Shown here in pieces: positions 1 to 8,710 of a stretch of 64,000 nt of DNA. The DNA is taken from positions 3,500,001 through 3,564,000 of the forward strand of contig NZ_AP022848.1 of assembly GCF_011764485.1 (NCBI RefSeq), written 5' to 3'. Position 1 is the first letter of the stretch. Every line of letters begins with the position of its first letter. Under the pieces are notes generated by a model. That model was not told where the DNA came from and ran no database searches. It saw only the letters and a list, made by a program, of their open reading frames with translations. Source of the DNA: Bosea sp. ANAM02 (lineage in GTDB: Bacteria; Pseudomonadota; Alphaproteobacteria; Rhizobiales; Beijerinckiaceae). Both the position numbers and the translations under genes were made by a program.

Positions 1-1223
1 TGGCCGAAATTAGATAGCGTGAACATCCTTGTCAGACACGCCGGGGTCGCAAGGTCGTCGCCAAGCATCTCCAGGAACGGCTCGTCCACAATGGCGTCTT
101 CCGGCGCAATATCGGCAACTCGACGTTGGAGGCGGGCCAAGGTCTTCTCCGCCTCCTCCAGCGCCTTCACCGTCCAGTCGATCGGCTGACGGTAGTGCGT
201 CTTGAGCATCGCAAGGCGCAACACCTCGCCCGGCCATTTACGGCCGCCGAAGACATCCGTTTCCAGCAGTTCGTTGATGGTGACGAAGTTGCCGAGGCTC
301 TTCGACATCTTCTCGCCTTCGACCTGCAGGAAGCCGTTATGCATCCAGATATTGGCCATGAGCGGCTGCCCTTCCGCTCCGCCAAAGGCGCAGCAGGACT
401 GGGTGATCTCGTTCTCGTGATGCGGGAAGACGAGGTCGATGCCGCCGCCATGGATGTCGAAGACGTTCTTCTCGGGATCGTCGCAGGCGAGACCGCCGCC
501 GAACGGTGTCAGCAGCTTCGCCATCGACATGGCCGAGCATTCGATATGCCAGCCCGGGCGGCCGGGCGTGGCGATGCCGGCCGGTGACGGCCAGCCGGGA
601 TCGATGCCGTCACGGCTCGGCTTCCACAGCACGAAATCCATCGCGTCGCGCTTGTAGGGCGCGACGTCGACGCGGGCGCCGGCGAGCATCTCGTCGAGCG
701 AGCGGCGGGCGAGCGTGCCGTATTTCGGCGCCTTCACCAGATGCGCGACGGCCGGGACGTGAAAGAGCACATGCTCCTCGGCGACATAGGCGACGCCGCG
801 CGCGATCAGGCGCTCGATGATCGCCTTCATCTCCTCGATATGCTCGGTGGCGCGCGGCTCCGTCGTCGGGCGCAAGGTGCCGAGGGCGTCGATATCGGCG
901 TGAAACTGCGCCGTCGTCGCCTCGGTGACCCTGGCGATCGCCTCGTTCAGCTTCAGGCCGGGATAGTCACGCGCCGCGCGGGCGTTGATCTTGTCGTCCA
1001 CGTCGGTGAGGTTGCGGGCATAGGTGACGTGATCGGCGCCGTAGATATGGCGCAGCAGCCGGTAGAGCACGTCGAAGACGATAACCGGGCGGGCATTGCC
1101 GATATGGGCGTAGTCGTAGACCGTCGGGCCGCAGACATACATGCGGACATTCGACGGATCGATCGGCGCGAAGTCCTGCTTCGTCCGCGTCAGCGTGTTG
1201 TAGAGCCTCAGGGTCGGCGACAT
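1..1223 (-). CDS. cysS: cysteine--tRNA ligase, 3' end outside window
   Basis: Class I synthetase that charges tRNA-Cys in the cytosol. The frame begins at the ATG at 1223 and is still open at base 1, giving 407 codons of a family usually about 460 residues long, so the C-terminal anticodon-binding part is missing. Cys-31 (zinc ligand) is followed by the HIGN nucleotide signature at residues 40-43. WHIEC and HHENE motifs complete the zinc site, and KMSKS lies near residue 305. All catalytic motifs are intact, so it looks functional. It is transcribed leftwards from the gap shared with the small secreted gene at 1556. Confidence 0.96.
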   Translation of the reverse strand, partial: MSPTLRLYNTLTRTKQDFAPIDPSNVRMYVCGPTVYDYAHIGNARPVIVFDVLYRLLRHIYGADHVTYARNLTDVDDKINARAARDYPGLKLNEAIARVTEATTAQFHADIDALGTLRPTTEPRATEHIEEMKAIIERLIARGVAYVAEEHVLFHVPAVAHLVKAPKYGTLARRSLDEMLAGARVDVAPYKRDAMDFVLWKPSRDGIDPGWPSPAGIATPGRPGWHIECSAMSMAKLLTPFGGGLACDDPEKNVFDIHGGGIDLVFPHHENEITQSCCAFGGAEGQPLMANIWMHNGFLQVEGEKMSKSLGNFVTINELLETDVFGGRKWPGEVLRLAMLKTHYRQPIDWTVKALEEAEKTLARLQRRVADIAPEDAIVDEPFLEMLGDDLATPACLTRMFTLSNFG

Positions 1224-1555
1224 CGGGGCTAAATCCTGGAACGAAACAGACGACAGAATACGAAAGGGCGACCTGGCCGCTGGCCGGGGGCGCTTTTGTC
1301 GGTTCGTTTTTCAGGACGAGGACGTGAGCAGCCGGCCAGCGAAAGCTAGCGGCAAATAATGCGGGGGCTGTTGATGGCGGCTCGCGTCATGGCCGGACCT
1401 GATTGCCTTTCCGCGGGCTTTCCGTCAAGAGGGCGTCCGGTTGCTGCAATGCAGCATCGCCTCGAGATTGCCGCGGTTCATTCAAATTTAACCGACCGGA
1501 ACCATCCTTCCGATTCGCGGGTTCTGCGCCTGCAACCCATCAGGAACCCATATTC
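1224..1555. other. divergent intergenic region, no gene seen
   Basis: This 332-bp gap lies between the start of cysS (leftward) and the small secreted gene (rightward) and should hold both promoters. The short frames in it have no ribosome-binding site or recognisable product. I see no clear hairpin, riboswitch or repeat. Confidence 0.5.
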
Positions 1556-1885
1556 ATGCGCCGCGCCGTGGCCTTCGTCGGATTGCTCGGGATCGTTGCC
1601 GGCGGCGTCTCGCTGTCGATCATTCCCCCCAGCCACACAGCCGCAGCCGCAAACGAGCCGCGCACCTTCCTGATCCCGGCCAGCGACGGCTACGGCGTCG
1701 CCGACTGCATCTCGTCCAAGGCCGAATGCGGCAAGATCGTCGCCAATGCCTGGTGCGAGTCGCAGGGCTTCGGCAAGGCGGTCGCCTTCGGCGTCGCCGC
1801 CCGCGAGGACTTCACCGGCTCGGTGACGAAGCAGAGCCCGGCCCAGGCGGCCGAACAGCCGCTCAGCATCACCTGCGGCGAGTAA
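1556..1885 (+). CDS. small secreted cysteine-containing protein
   Basis: A 109-residue protein of unknown function. Residues 1-32 form a Sec signal peptide (MRRAVAF start, hydrophobic core, AAAA-type cleavage site). The mature part is about 77 residues with four cysteines (in the contexts ADCIS, AECGK, AWCES and ITCGE), suggesting two disulphides in the periplasm. The ATG at 1556 is preferred over an in-frame upstream ATG at 1403 because only it puts the signal peptide at the N-terminus. It is a single gene, followed directly by a palindromic repeat. I recognise it only as a conserved hypothetical type seen in Hyphomicrobiales. Confidence 0.75.
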   Translation: MRRAVAFVGLLGIVAGGVSLSIIPPSHTAAAANEPRTFLIPASDGYGVADCISSKAECGKIVANAWCESQGFGKAVAFGVAAREDFTGSVTKQSPAQAAEQPLSITCGE

Positions 1886-1905
1886 GACAAGCTCATAATC
1901 TACCG

Positions 1906-2025
1906 AGCCCTCATCCTGAGGAGCGCTCCGCAGGAGCGCGTCTCGAAGGATGCTTCAGGAGGCTCCAGAGATAACTGGAACATCCTTCGAGACGCAGTCT
2001 TCGGCTGCTCCTCAGGATGAGGGCT
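1906..2025. repeat. palindromic repeat, family A (copy 1)
   Basis: About 120 bp with nested inverted repeats. The outer arms AGCCCTCATCCTGAGGAGC and its complement close the element, and inner arms GTCTCGAAGGATG and CATCCTTCGAGAC flank a variable centre. The same element recurs at 42010-42128 and 50684-50801, always between genes. Here it separates the small secreted gene from creA, and as RNA it would fold into a long hairpin. Confidence 0.9.
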
Positions 2026-2064
2026 GGTATGTTCCAAGCCCCGTTTCGTGGCGAGCGCCCGGCC

Positions 2065-2586
2065 TCAGCGAATCCATTCCGCGCATTTCGGCGGCTCGCC
2101 AGACGCGCCCCAGGGCATGATCGGCACGGTCGAGGTCGAGTTCTGCGGCGAGCCGTCGATCAGCTTGTCGGTATAGACGAGATAGACCAGCACGTTGCGC
2201 TTGGCGTCGCAGCCGCGCACGATCTGCATCTTCTTCCAGATCAGCGAACGACGCTCGCGGAAGACGACATCGCCCTGGTCGGCCTTTTCCTTGAACTTGA
2301 TCGGGCCGATCTGGCGGCAGGCGAGCGAGACCTCGGAGACCTCCTCGGCCAGCCCGAACATGCCGGAAACGCCGCCCTTCTCCGGAACGGTGTAGTGGCA
2401 GGCGACACCCTCGACGATCGGATCGTCGACGCCGTAGACGGCGAGCTTGTCGTTCGGCGTGAGCATCTTCCAGACGGTCGACTTCCTGAAGATCAGGTCT
2501 TCCTGCGCCGAGGCCGGCGACAGCATCATTCCCGACAGGGTGAGGGCCAGCGCGGCCAGGACCCAACGACGAAGCAGCATTCCCAT
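2065..2586 (-). CDS. creA: CreA family protein
   Basis: A 173-residue exported protein of the CreA family, whose function is unknown despite the name. Residues 1-27 are a signal peptide ending PASAQ. The mature part has the family hallmarks: the WKMLTPNDK stretch, DDPIVEGVACH, the CRQIGPIKF stretch, and LVYLVYTDKLIDGSP followed by PIMPW near the C-terminus. Length is normal for the family. The start could also be the second ATG six bases downstream (2580). It stands alone between repeat A1 and an unrelated membrane-protein gene, so no operon partner helps to define its role. Confidence 0.92.
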   Translation of the reverse strand: MGMLLRRWVLAALALTLSGMMLSPASAQEDLIFRKSTVWKMLTPNDKLAVYGVDDPIVEGVACHYTVPEKGGVSGMFGLAEEVSEVSLACRQIGPIKFKEKADQGDVVFRERRSLIWKKMQIVRGCDAKRNVLVYLVYTDKLIDGSPQNSTSTVPIMPWGASGEPPKCAEWIR

Positions 2587-2666
2587 TCTCCAGGCGCGTT
2601 CCAGCTAGGCGCCGGTCAGGATATGGGAAGCCGCACGGCGGTGCACCAGAGCTCGAAACGCAGCAT

Positions 2667-3200
2667 TCAACCCGCCAGCGGCTTGAAGACGAGATAGGCC
2701 GCGGCGAGCGCGCCGATGACGCCGAGCGCGAAAAGAACGAGTTTCAGCCGGGTCATGGTGCTGGCGAAGGCGACATTGCCGCCATCGACCTGCGGGTAGC
2801 GATCGAGCAGCCGCGCCAGCGCGAAATTCTCGGCGACATCGCAGAGCCCTCCGAGCAGCCAGCCGCCGCCGCAGAGCGCCGCGACCCACCAGGGCTGGCC
2901 GCGCATGGCAAGGCCGGCGACGATCAGCGCGCCGACGATCGCGTAGGTGAAGGCGCAGGCGACATCGGCCGGCAGCACGCGGTTGCGGTAGCGGGCGCGC
3001 TTGTCCTCACCGTAGAGCGTGAACAGCTTCTCGACATCGGCGATAGAGTAGCCGTCCCAGTCGCCCTCCAGCATGCGCGGCACGCCCTGCCGGTTCGACC
3101 AGAGGCCGACCGCCCAGAACAGCACCACCACCAGAACCGGCCCCCAGATGAAGAAGGCCAGCGGAATGGCAGCGGAATAGAACGGCACGGTCTCGGTCAT
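2667..3200 (-). CDS. four-helix membrane protein, unknown function
   Basis: A 177-residue protein with four predicted membrane segments, at about residues 10-34, 80-100, 105-125 and 150-172. A cytoplasmic or periplasmic loop between the first two is rich in charged residues. The stretch DVAENFALARLL before the last helix resembles a motif I associate with uncharacterised bacterial membrane proteins. It lies 93 bp downstream of the FAH-family gene on the same strand and may be co-transcribed with it. No function can be assigned. Confidence 0.75.
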   Translation of the reverse strand: MTETVPFYSAAIPLAFFIWGPVLVVVLFWAVGLWSNRQGVPRMLEGDWDGYSIADVEKLFTLYGEDKRARYRNRVLPADVACAFTYAIVGALIVAGLAMRGQPWWVAALCGGGWLLGGLCDVAENFALARLLDRYPQVDGGNVAFASTMTRLKLVLFALGVIGALAAAYLVFKPLAG

Positions 3201-3293
3201 GGCGTCTCGGCTCTCGCGTCTCGCATCGGCGCTGTTGGCATGAGGTTATCCGGCCGCCCGGCTGCCGCCAAGACGGGGCTGCCGGGATGTCGA

Positions 3294-4304
3294 TCAACCC
3301 AGCGGCAGAATTTCCTGCTCGATCGCGCCGAAGATCGAATGCCCGGCGGCGTCCTTCATCTCGATGCGGACGGTGTCGCCGAACCGCAGGAACGGCGTCT
3401 TCGGCCCGCCCTGCCGGATCGTCTCGACCATGCGCTGTTCGGCGATGCAGGCATAACCCTGCCCGCCTTCCGCCACCGGTCGGCCAGGGCCGCCATCGGC
3501 ATCGCGATTCGAGACCGTGCCGGCGCCGACGATGGTGCCGGCCGAGAGGCAACGCGTCGCGGCGGCATGGGCGATCAGCGTGCCGAAGTCGAAGGTCATG
3601 TCGGTGCCTGCATCGGGCTTGCCGAAGAGCGTGCCGTTGACCTGCGCCAGCAGCGGCAGATGCAAGCGGCCGTCGCGCCAGGCGTTGCCCAGTTCGTCCG
3701 GCGTCGCCGCGACCGGCGAGTAGGCCGAGGCGGGCTTCGACTGAACGAAACCAAAGCCTTTCGCCAATTCGTCGGGAATCCGATTCCGCAGGCTCACGTC
3801 GTTGACGAGCATGACGAGGCGGATCGCTCCCAGCGCCTCCTCGCGGCTCGCGCCCATCGGCACGTCGCCGGTGACGACCGCGATCTCGGCCTCGAAATCG
3901 ATGCCGTCCTCCTCGCTGCGGGCCTGCACGGCCTGGCGCGGGCCGAGCGAGGCGTCGCTGCCGCCCTGGTACATCAGCGGATCGGTCCAGAAGCTCTCCG
4001 GCATGGTGGCGCCGCGCGCCTTCCGGACGAGATCGACATGGTTCACATAGGCCGAGCCGTCGAGCCATTGATAAGCGCGCGGCAGGGGCGCGGCGCAGTC
4101 ATGCTCGTGAAAGCGGAAGGACGGGACCGAGCCGTGCTCCAGTCCCTCGGCGAGATCGGCGAGGCGCGGCGCATTCCGCTCCCAGTCGTCGAGTGCGGCC
4201 TGCAGCGTCGGCACCACCGGAAAGGCGTCGGTGGCGCGGGTCAGGTCCCGCGAGACGACGACGAGACGGCCGTCACGGCCATGCGCGAGCGAGGCGAGCT
4301 TCAT
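3294..4304 (-). CDS. fumarylacetoacetate hydrolase family protein
   Basis: A cytosolic metal-dependent hydrolase or decarboxylase of the FAH fold, 336 residues. The N-terminal domain (about 1-100) precedes the catalytic domain. That domain carries the metal-binding acidic stretch IDFEAEIAVV, the loop LVMLVNDVSLRN, and the C-terminal GTVSNRD and FLRFGDTVRIEM segments. The family covers aromatic catabolism enzymes, so the substrate is not fixed by sequence. It is divergent, across 71 bp, from the TakP-like binding protein gene at 4376; a functional link (2-oxo acid products and uptake) is possible but is inference. Confidence 0.9.
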   Translation of the reverse strand: MKLASLAHGRDGRLVVVSRDLTRATDAFPVVPTLQAALDDWERNAPRLADLAEGLEHGSVPSFRFHEHDCAAPLPRAYQWLDGSAYVNHVDLVRKARGATMPESFWTDPLMYQGGSDASLGPRQAVQARSEEDGIDFEAEIAVVTGDVPMGASREEALGAIRLVMLVNDVSLRNRIPDELAKGFGFVQSKPASAYSPVAATPDELGNAWRDGRLHLPLLAQVNGTLFGKPDAGTDMTFDFGTLIAHAAATRCLSAGTIVGAGTVSNRDADGGPGRPVAEGGQGYACIAEQRMVETIRQGGPKTPFLRFGDTVRIEMKDAAGHSIFGAIEQEILPLG

Positions 4305-4375
4305 GTCTTTTCATTCCTTCCCGGACGCGCCAATAAGGGCATAAAGGGCATAACGAGCCCTCGGGAGGAAACCAT

Positions 4376-5461
4376 ATGGAACGTCGCAGCTTTTTGAAAT
4401 CGGGGGCACTGGCCGCCGCCGCGACGACCGTCGCGATGCCGGCGATCGCGCAGTCGCAGCCCGAGGTGAAATGGCGCCTGACGTCGAGCTTCCCGAAGTC
4501 GCTCGACACGATCTTCGGCACGGCCCAGCAGTTCTCGAAGCTCGTCTCCGAAGCGACGGACGGCAAGTTCGAAATCCAGGTCTTCGCCCCCGGCGAGATC
4601 GTGCCCGGCCTGCAGGCGCTCGATGCGGTCTCCTCCGGCACGGTCGAATGCGCGCATTCGCCGACCTATTTCTACATCGGCAAGGACCCGACGCTCGGTC
4701 TGGGCACCGGCATCCCCTTCGGGCTCAATGCCCGCCAGCAGCATAGCTGGTGGTATTTCGGCGGCGGCGAGCAGATCGTGAACGGCGTGCTCGACCGCTT
4801 CAACGCCTATTCCATCCCCTGCGGCAATTCCGGCTGCCAGATGGGCGGCTTCTTCCGCAACGAACTGAAGAGCATCGACGACCTCAAGGGCCTGAAGTTC
4901 CGCATCGGCGGCATGGGCGGGGCGGTGCTGGCCAAGCTCGGCGTGGTGCCGACCCAGATCGCGCCCGGCGACGTCTATCCGGCGCTGGAGCGCGGCGCGA
5001 TCGACGCGGCCGAGTTCGTCGGCCCCTATGACGACGAGAAGCTCGGCTTCATCCGCGTCGCCAAGTACTACTACTACCCCGGCTGGTGGGAGGGCGGCGC
5101 CATGCTGCACCTGATCATCGGCAAGGACGCCTGGAACAAGCTGCCGAAGCACTATCAGGCGATCGTCCAGAACGCCTGCGAGGCGGCCAACAACTGGATG
5201 CTGGCCAAGTACGACTTCGTGAATCCGGGCGGCCTGCGCCGCCTGGTGGCACAGGGCGCTCAGCTCAAGGCCTTCCCGCTGCCGGTGATGGAAGCGGCGC
5301 TGAAGGCGGCCGAGGAGTACTATGCCGAGACCAGCGCCAAGAGCCCTGACTTCAAGAAAGGCTATGATTCGATGGTCGCCTTCCGCGGCGAGAACCTGCT
5401 CTGGTGGCAGATCGCGGAACTGTCCTACGACTCGTTCATGAACCGGCTGAAGGCGCGCTGA
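4376..5461 (+). CDS. TakP-like TRAP transporter solute-binding protein (paralogue 1)
   Basis: A 361-residue periplasmic binding protein of the DctP/TakP family; TakP of Rhodobacter binds 2-oxo acids. The N-terminus carries a twin-arginine motif (ERRSFLK) and a signal peptide ending MPAIAQ, so export is likely by Tat. A strong GGGAGGA site precedes the ATG. It shares family stretches such as [16 protein letters not shown] and [10 protein letters not shown] with the paralogues at 45428 and 46766. It has Phe-214 after Glu-213 where both paralogues have Trp, and TYFYIG where they have SYYYVG. No TRAP membrane subunit is adjacent; a MarR gene follows after 19 bp. Confidence 0.93.
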   Translation: MERRSFLKSGALAAAATTVAMPAIAQSQPEVKWRLTSSFPKSLDTIFGTAQQFSKLVSEATDGKFEIQVFAPGEIVPGLQALDAVSSGTVECAHSPTYFYIGKDPTLGLGTGIPFGLNARQQHSWWYFGGGEQIVNGVLDRFNAYSIPCGNSGCQMGGFFRNELKSIDDLKGLKFRIGGMGGAVLAKLGVVPTQIAPGDVYPALERGAIDAAEFVGPYDDEKLGFIRVAKYYYYPGWWEGGAMLHLIIGKDAWNKLPKHYQAIVQNACEAANNWMLAKYDFVNPGGLRRLVAQGAQLKAFPLPVMEAALKAAEEYYAETSAKSPDFKKGYDSMVAFRGENLLWWQIAELSYDSFMNRLKAR

Positions 5462-5480
5462 GACGCGCCAGGGCACCGAC

Positions 5481-5978
5481 ATGACGAAGAAGCCAGCCGC
5501 CGATGCGGAAGACCAGGCGCTCCATCTGGAGCGCTTCCTGCCCTACCGCCTGAATGTCGTCGGCACGCTCGGCGGCCGCGCGCTCGGCCGCATCTATGGC
5601 GAGCATTTCGGCATCGGCATCCCGGAATGGCGGGTGGTGGCGCAGCTCGGCGAGTTCGGCAAGCTGACCTCGCGCGACATCGGCGAGCTCGCCCAGATGC
5701 ACAAGACCAAGGTCTCGCGCGCGGTCGGCGAGCTTGAGAAGCGCGGCCTCGTCTCGCGCGCCGAGAACCGGCAGGACCGGCGCGAATCCTTCGTCGCGCT
5801 GACGCCGGCGGGCAAGCGCATCTACGATCAGATCGTGCCGCTGGCGCTCGGCTTCGAGGCGCGCTGGATCGAGGGCATCGCGCCCGACGAGCTCAAGGTG
5901 TTCGAGCGCGTGCTCTCGACCCTGACCGAGCGCGGCCGGCACCTGGCGGGGAATTATCGCGAGGAGGACGGGGCTTAA
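5481..5978 (+). CDS. MarR family transcriptional regulator
   Basis: A 165-residue winged-helix regulator. The N-terminal dimerisation helix (about 15-40) is followed by the DNA-binding core with LAQMHKTKVSRAVGELEKRG as recognition region and the wing DRRESFVALTPAG, then a C-terminal dimerisation helix. It starts 19 bp after the TakP-like gene and is probably co-transcribed with it. It may control that gene in response to its ligand, which is inference. Repeat B1 lies just downstream. Confidence 0.93.
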   Translation: MTKKPAADAEDQALHLERFLPYRLNVVGTLGGRALGRIYGEHFGIGIPEWRVVAQLGEFGKLTSRDIGELAQMHKTKVSRAVGELEKRGLVSRAENRQDRRESFVALTPAGKRIYDQIVPLALGFEARWIEGIAPDELKVFERVLSTLTERGRHLAGNYREEDGA

Positions 5979-6007
5979 AGCCAGAAATCCCGAACTGGAA
6001 CCGCTCC

Positions 6008-6153
6008 GTCTTTCCGGGGCGGCCCGCAGGGCCGAGCCCGGAATCCAGAACCGATGCCGCTCGCCATGAACCTGATCATTGCCGCGCCTTTCATGATCAA
6101 AGGCATCGGTTCTGGATTCCGGGCTCATCGCTGACGCGATGCCCCGGAATGAC
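6008..6153. repeat. palindromic repeat, family B (copy 1)
   Basis: A 146-bp element with nested inverted repeats. The outer arms are variants of GTCATTCCGGGGC and GCCCCGGAATGAC. The inner arms GGAATCCAGAACCGATG and CATCGGTTCTGGATTCC surround a variable centre of about 40 bp. Further copies lie at 30667-30812 and 37029-37172, with a minimal form at 12763-12802. It sits between the convergent marR-type gene and purC, where it could end transcription from both sides. Confidence 0.9.
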
Positions 6154-6184
6154 GGCGTAGCTCGGCGTCGCCGCTGGAATACCC

Positions 6185-7135
6185 TTAGACATACCGCGCC
6201 AGATTGCGCCGGATGCGCTCAGCCGGGTCCTCGCCCTTCGGAGGGTAGGCGAAAGCGGTGCCGGTGATCGCCTCATAGGCCCGGACATAGACCGAAGAGG
6301 TCTGGTCGATCAGCTCCTGCGGGATCGGCGGCAGGTCCTGCGTATAGGGATCGCAGCGCGCCACGACCCAGTTGCGCACGAAATCCTTGTCGAAAGATTC
6401 GGGCTTATCGCCGGCGGCGAAGCGCTCGGGATAGCTTTCGGCGAACCAGTAGCGGCTCGAATCCGGCGTATGAATCTCGTCGGCCAGCACGATATTGCCC
6501 TCGGCATCGGTGCCGAACTCGTACTTGGTATCGGCGAGGATCAGGCCGCGCTCGCGGGCGAGCTTCTGGCCGCGGGCGAAAAGCGCCAGCGCATAGGCCG
6601 AGACCTCGTCCCATTGCTTCTGCGTCAGCAACCCCTCCGCGACGATCTGCTTGGCGGAGAGCGGCTCGTCATGGCCGCCGTCGAAGGCCTTGCTGGTCGG
6701 GGTGATGATCGCCTGCGGCAGCGCCTCGTTGTCGCGCAGGCCGTCCGGCAGCGTTAAGCCGTACATCTCGCGCCGGCCCTGCTTGTACATCGTCAGGATC
6801 GAGGTGCCGGTCGTGCCGGCGAGATAACCGCGCACCACCATCTCGACGGGCAGTATCTCCAGCCGCCTGCCGACGACGACGTTCGGATCGGGATAGTCGA
6901 GGACATGGTTGGGACAGATATCGGCGGTCTGCTCGAACCAGTAGCGCGCGGTCTGCGTCAGCACCTGGCCTTTCAGCGGAATCGAGGCGATCGCCCGGTC
7001 GAAAGCCGAGAGCCGGTCGGTCGAGATCAGGATGCGCCGGTTGTCGGGCAGGTCGTAGTTCTCGCGGACCTTACCGCGATAGTAGTTCGGCAGTTCCGGG
7101 ATGACGGCTTCGTGAAGAGGCAGATAGTCGGACAT
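6185..7135 (-). CDS. purC: phosphoribosylaminoimidazole-succinocarboxamide synthase
   Basis: SAICAR synthase of purine biosynthesis, which joins CAIR and aspartate using ATP in the cytosol. It has 316 residues from the ATG at 7135. An in-frame ATG 18 bp upstream is less likely because the family starts near [11 protein letters not shown]. The N-terminal ATP-binding region holds [10 protein letters not shown] and the PNPD-like [12 protein letters not shown] stretch. The catalytic part has [11 protein letters not shown] and the substrate region LADTKYEFG, followed by [13 protein letters not shown]. It is of the longer type of about 300 residues. The gene is alone, away from other pur genes in this window. 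Confidence 0.96.
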   Translation of the reverse strand: MSDYLPLHEAVIPELPNYYRGKVRENYDLPDNRRILISTDRLSAFDRAIASIPLKGQVLTQTARYWFEQTADICPNHVLDYPDPNVVVGRRLEILPVEMVVRGYLAGTTGTSILTMYKQGRREMYGLTLPDGLRDNEALPQAIITPTSKAFDGGHDEPLSAKQIVAEGLLTQKQWDEVSAYALALFARGQKLARERGLILADTKYEFGTDAEGNIVLADEIHTPDSSRYWFAESYPERFAAGDKPESFDKDFVRNWVVARCDPYTQDLPPIPQELIDQTSSVYVRAYEAITGTAFAYPPKGEDPAERIRRNLARYV

Positions 7136-7402
7136 GGGCGGGGCTTGCCTCATTGGCGCTGCACGGAAGGCCGGCGCGGGCGGACCGCTGCCGCAGGTCT
7201 TCTAACCAGAACCGAAGTTTTCCACCACCGGCGCCGCGCATGCGTCCCCGGATTGCTGCGCCTGTCCGAATATGGCATGCGAGGCCCTCGCGATGGAGCG
7301 TCCCCGCGACCTATCTGGCGAGGCTCCGCTCCTTAGTTCCGTCGTGTTTGGCGGGTGTTCTAGACCACAGTTCCCGAACAGGGCCGGTCCGCCGGCTCGA
7401 CC

Positions 7403-8563
7403 ATGGATGACGTGACCCGACCTGCGATGATGCTGCGACTGTCCAGACGCTTCGGCATGGCCCTTCTGATGCTGGCGGCCCTCGGCGGAACCGCGCTCGC
7501 GCAGTCGGCGTCCTGCAATGCCTGGCGCGCCGAGCTTGAAAGCCTGCAGGGCCGCGGCGGCGGCGATCCGCGCGCGGCGCAGGCTGCTCGCCGGGTCGGG
7601 GCACAGCTCGCGCAACTGAGCAACCAGTATCGCGCCATGGGCTGCGATCGCGGCTTCAGCTTCTTCGATTCGCCGCCGCCGCAATGCAATTTCATCCGCC
7701 AGCAGCTCGGCCAGTTGAAGAACCAGTACGGCGCGCTGCAGAGCCAGGCGGAGGGCGGCGGCATCGAGCAGCGCCGCGCCCAGCTCGCCGCCGCGATCAA
7801 CAACAACTGCCGGGCGCAGCCGCGCGGCTTCTTCGACACGATCTTCGGACGCGATCCCGGCCCCGGCGAGATCGATTCGACCCTGCCGGAGCTCGATCCC
7901 GAGCAGCCGACCGAACCGGCCAAGCCGCGTCTCGGCGGCCCGCAGACAGTCTGCGTGCGCACCTGCGACGGCTATTTCTTCCCGCTCTCGAACAATACCG
8001 GCAATGGCGACGAGATGTGCCAGGCGCTGTGCCCGGGCACCGAGACCCTGGCCTATGGCATGAGCGCCGGCGGCGACATCCAGAACGCCGCCTCGCGCGC
8101 GACCGGCCAGCCCTATTCCTCGCTGGCCAATGCCGGCAAATACACCCGCAGCTTCGACGCCGCCTGCACCTGCCGCGGCCAGGGGCAGAGCTGGTCGGCC
8201 GCCCTCAGGGATGCCGAATATCTGCTCGACAAGCGCAAGGGCGACGTCATCCTCAGCGAGCAGCGCGCGGCCGAATTGTCGCGGCCGAAGGCCGATCCCA
8301 AGCGCAAGGGCGCTCCCGCAGCCCAGCCCGCGGCGGCGCCTGTTCCGGCCGTGGCAGACGAAAAGCCGATGCCCTCGGAGGATTCGCCGACAGCCGGCAC
8401 CGAATCCGCCGGCGTCGGCCCGGACACGGTCGGCGAGAAGGTGCTCGACAAGAAGGACGGGCTGAAGAGCGAATCGCGCAGCGCCACCGGCGAGCGCCGA
8501 ACCGTGCGGATCGTCGCGCCCAATCTCGCGCCCAACCTGAGCCCGCAGGTCGCTCGTCCCTGA
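7403..8563 (+). CDS. DUF2865 domain-containing secreted protein
   Basis: A 386-residue protein of unknown function. A signal peptide (hydrophobic core about residues 15-30, ending TALAQS) is followed by a Cys-containing helical region rich in Gln and Ala. A central domain then carries the DUF2865 signature (CVRTCDGYFFPLS and MCQALCPGTET). After about residue 290 the chain is a low-complexity Pro/Ala/Lys-rich tail. DUF2865 is known mainly from Alphaproteobacteria and has no assigned role; a cell-envelope function is likely from the signal peptide. An alternative start at 7427 would remove eight residues. It faces gltX convergently. Confidence 0.85.
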   Translation: MDDVTRPAMMLRLSRRFGMALLMLAALGGTALAQSASCNAWRAELESLQGRGGGDPRAAQAARRVGAQLAQLSNQYRAMGCDRGFSFFDSPPPQCNFIRQQLGQLKNQYGALQSQAEGGGIEQRRAQLAAAINNNCRAQPRGFFDTIFGRDPGPGEIDSTLPELDPEQPTEPAKPRLGGPQTVCVRTCDGYFFPLSNNTGNGDEMCQALCPGTETLAYGMSAGGDIQNAASRATGQPYSSLANAGKYTRSFDAACTCRGQGQSWSAALRDAEYLLDKRKGDVILSEQRAAELSRPKADPKRKGAPAAQPAAAPVPAVADEKPMPSEDSPTAGTESAGVGPDTVGEKVLDKKDGLKSESRSATGERRTVRIVAPNLAPNLSPQVARP

Positions 8564-8654
8564 GCGGGACCAGCTTTCACCCACTATTCGCCATGAGCGG
8601 ACTTGCCGGGGCCAGCTACGTCAGCGTCGATGTGGAGCGGTGTCGGAGACGTGG

Positions 8655-8677
8655 ATGCTCGCCACAAGGGCGAGCAT
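8655..8677. terminator. hairpin between convergent DUF2865 and gltX genes
   Basis: A perfect 9-bp stem, ATGCTCGCC and GGCGAGCAT, closes a 5-base loop. It lies in the 147-bp convergent gap between the DUF2865 gene and gltX. There is no T-run on either side, so it is a weak terminator candidate and may instead be a remnant of a dispersed palindrome. Confidence 0.45.
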
Positions 8678-8710
8678 GACGGGAGCTGAACCCCAGCGGG
8701 GCCGGTGAGT

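Noticed and set aside
1906..2025. CRISPR-like or IS-end interpretation of the dispersed repeats
   Set aside because: The copies are single, far apart and palindromic, with no regular spacers, no cas genes, no transposase gene and no clear target duplications.
3240..4397. Plus-strand frame of 385 codons opposite the FAH-family gene
   Set aside because: No family motif and a shadow composition; the minus-strand gene has clear FAH signatures.
8655..8677. Treating the hairpin after the DUF2865 gene as a confident terminator
   Set aside because: It has no T-run on either strand; kept only as a low-confidence feature.
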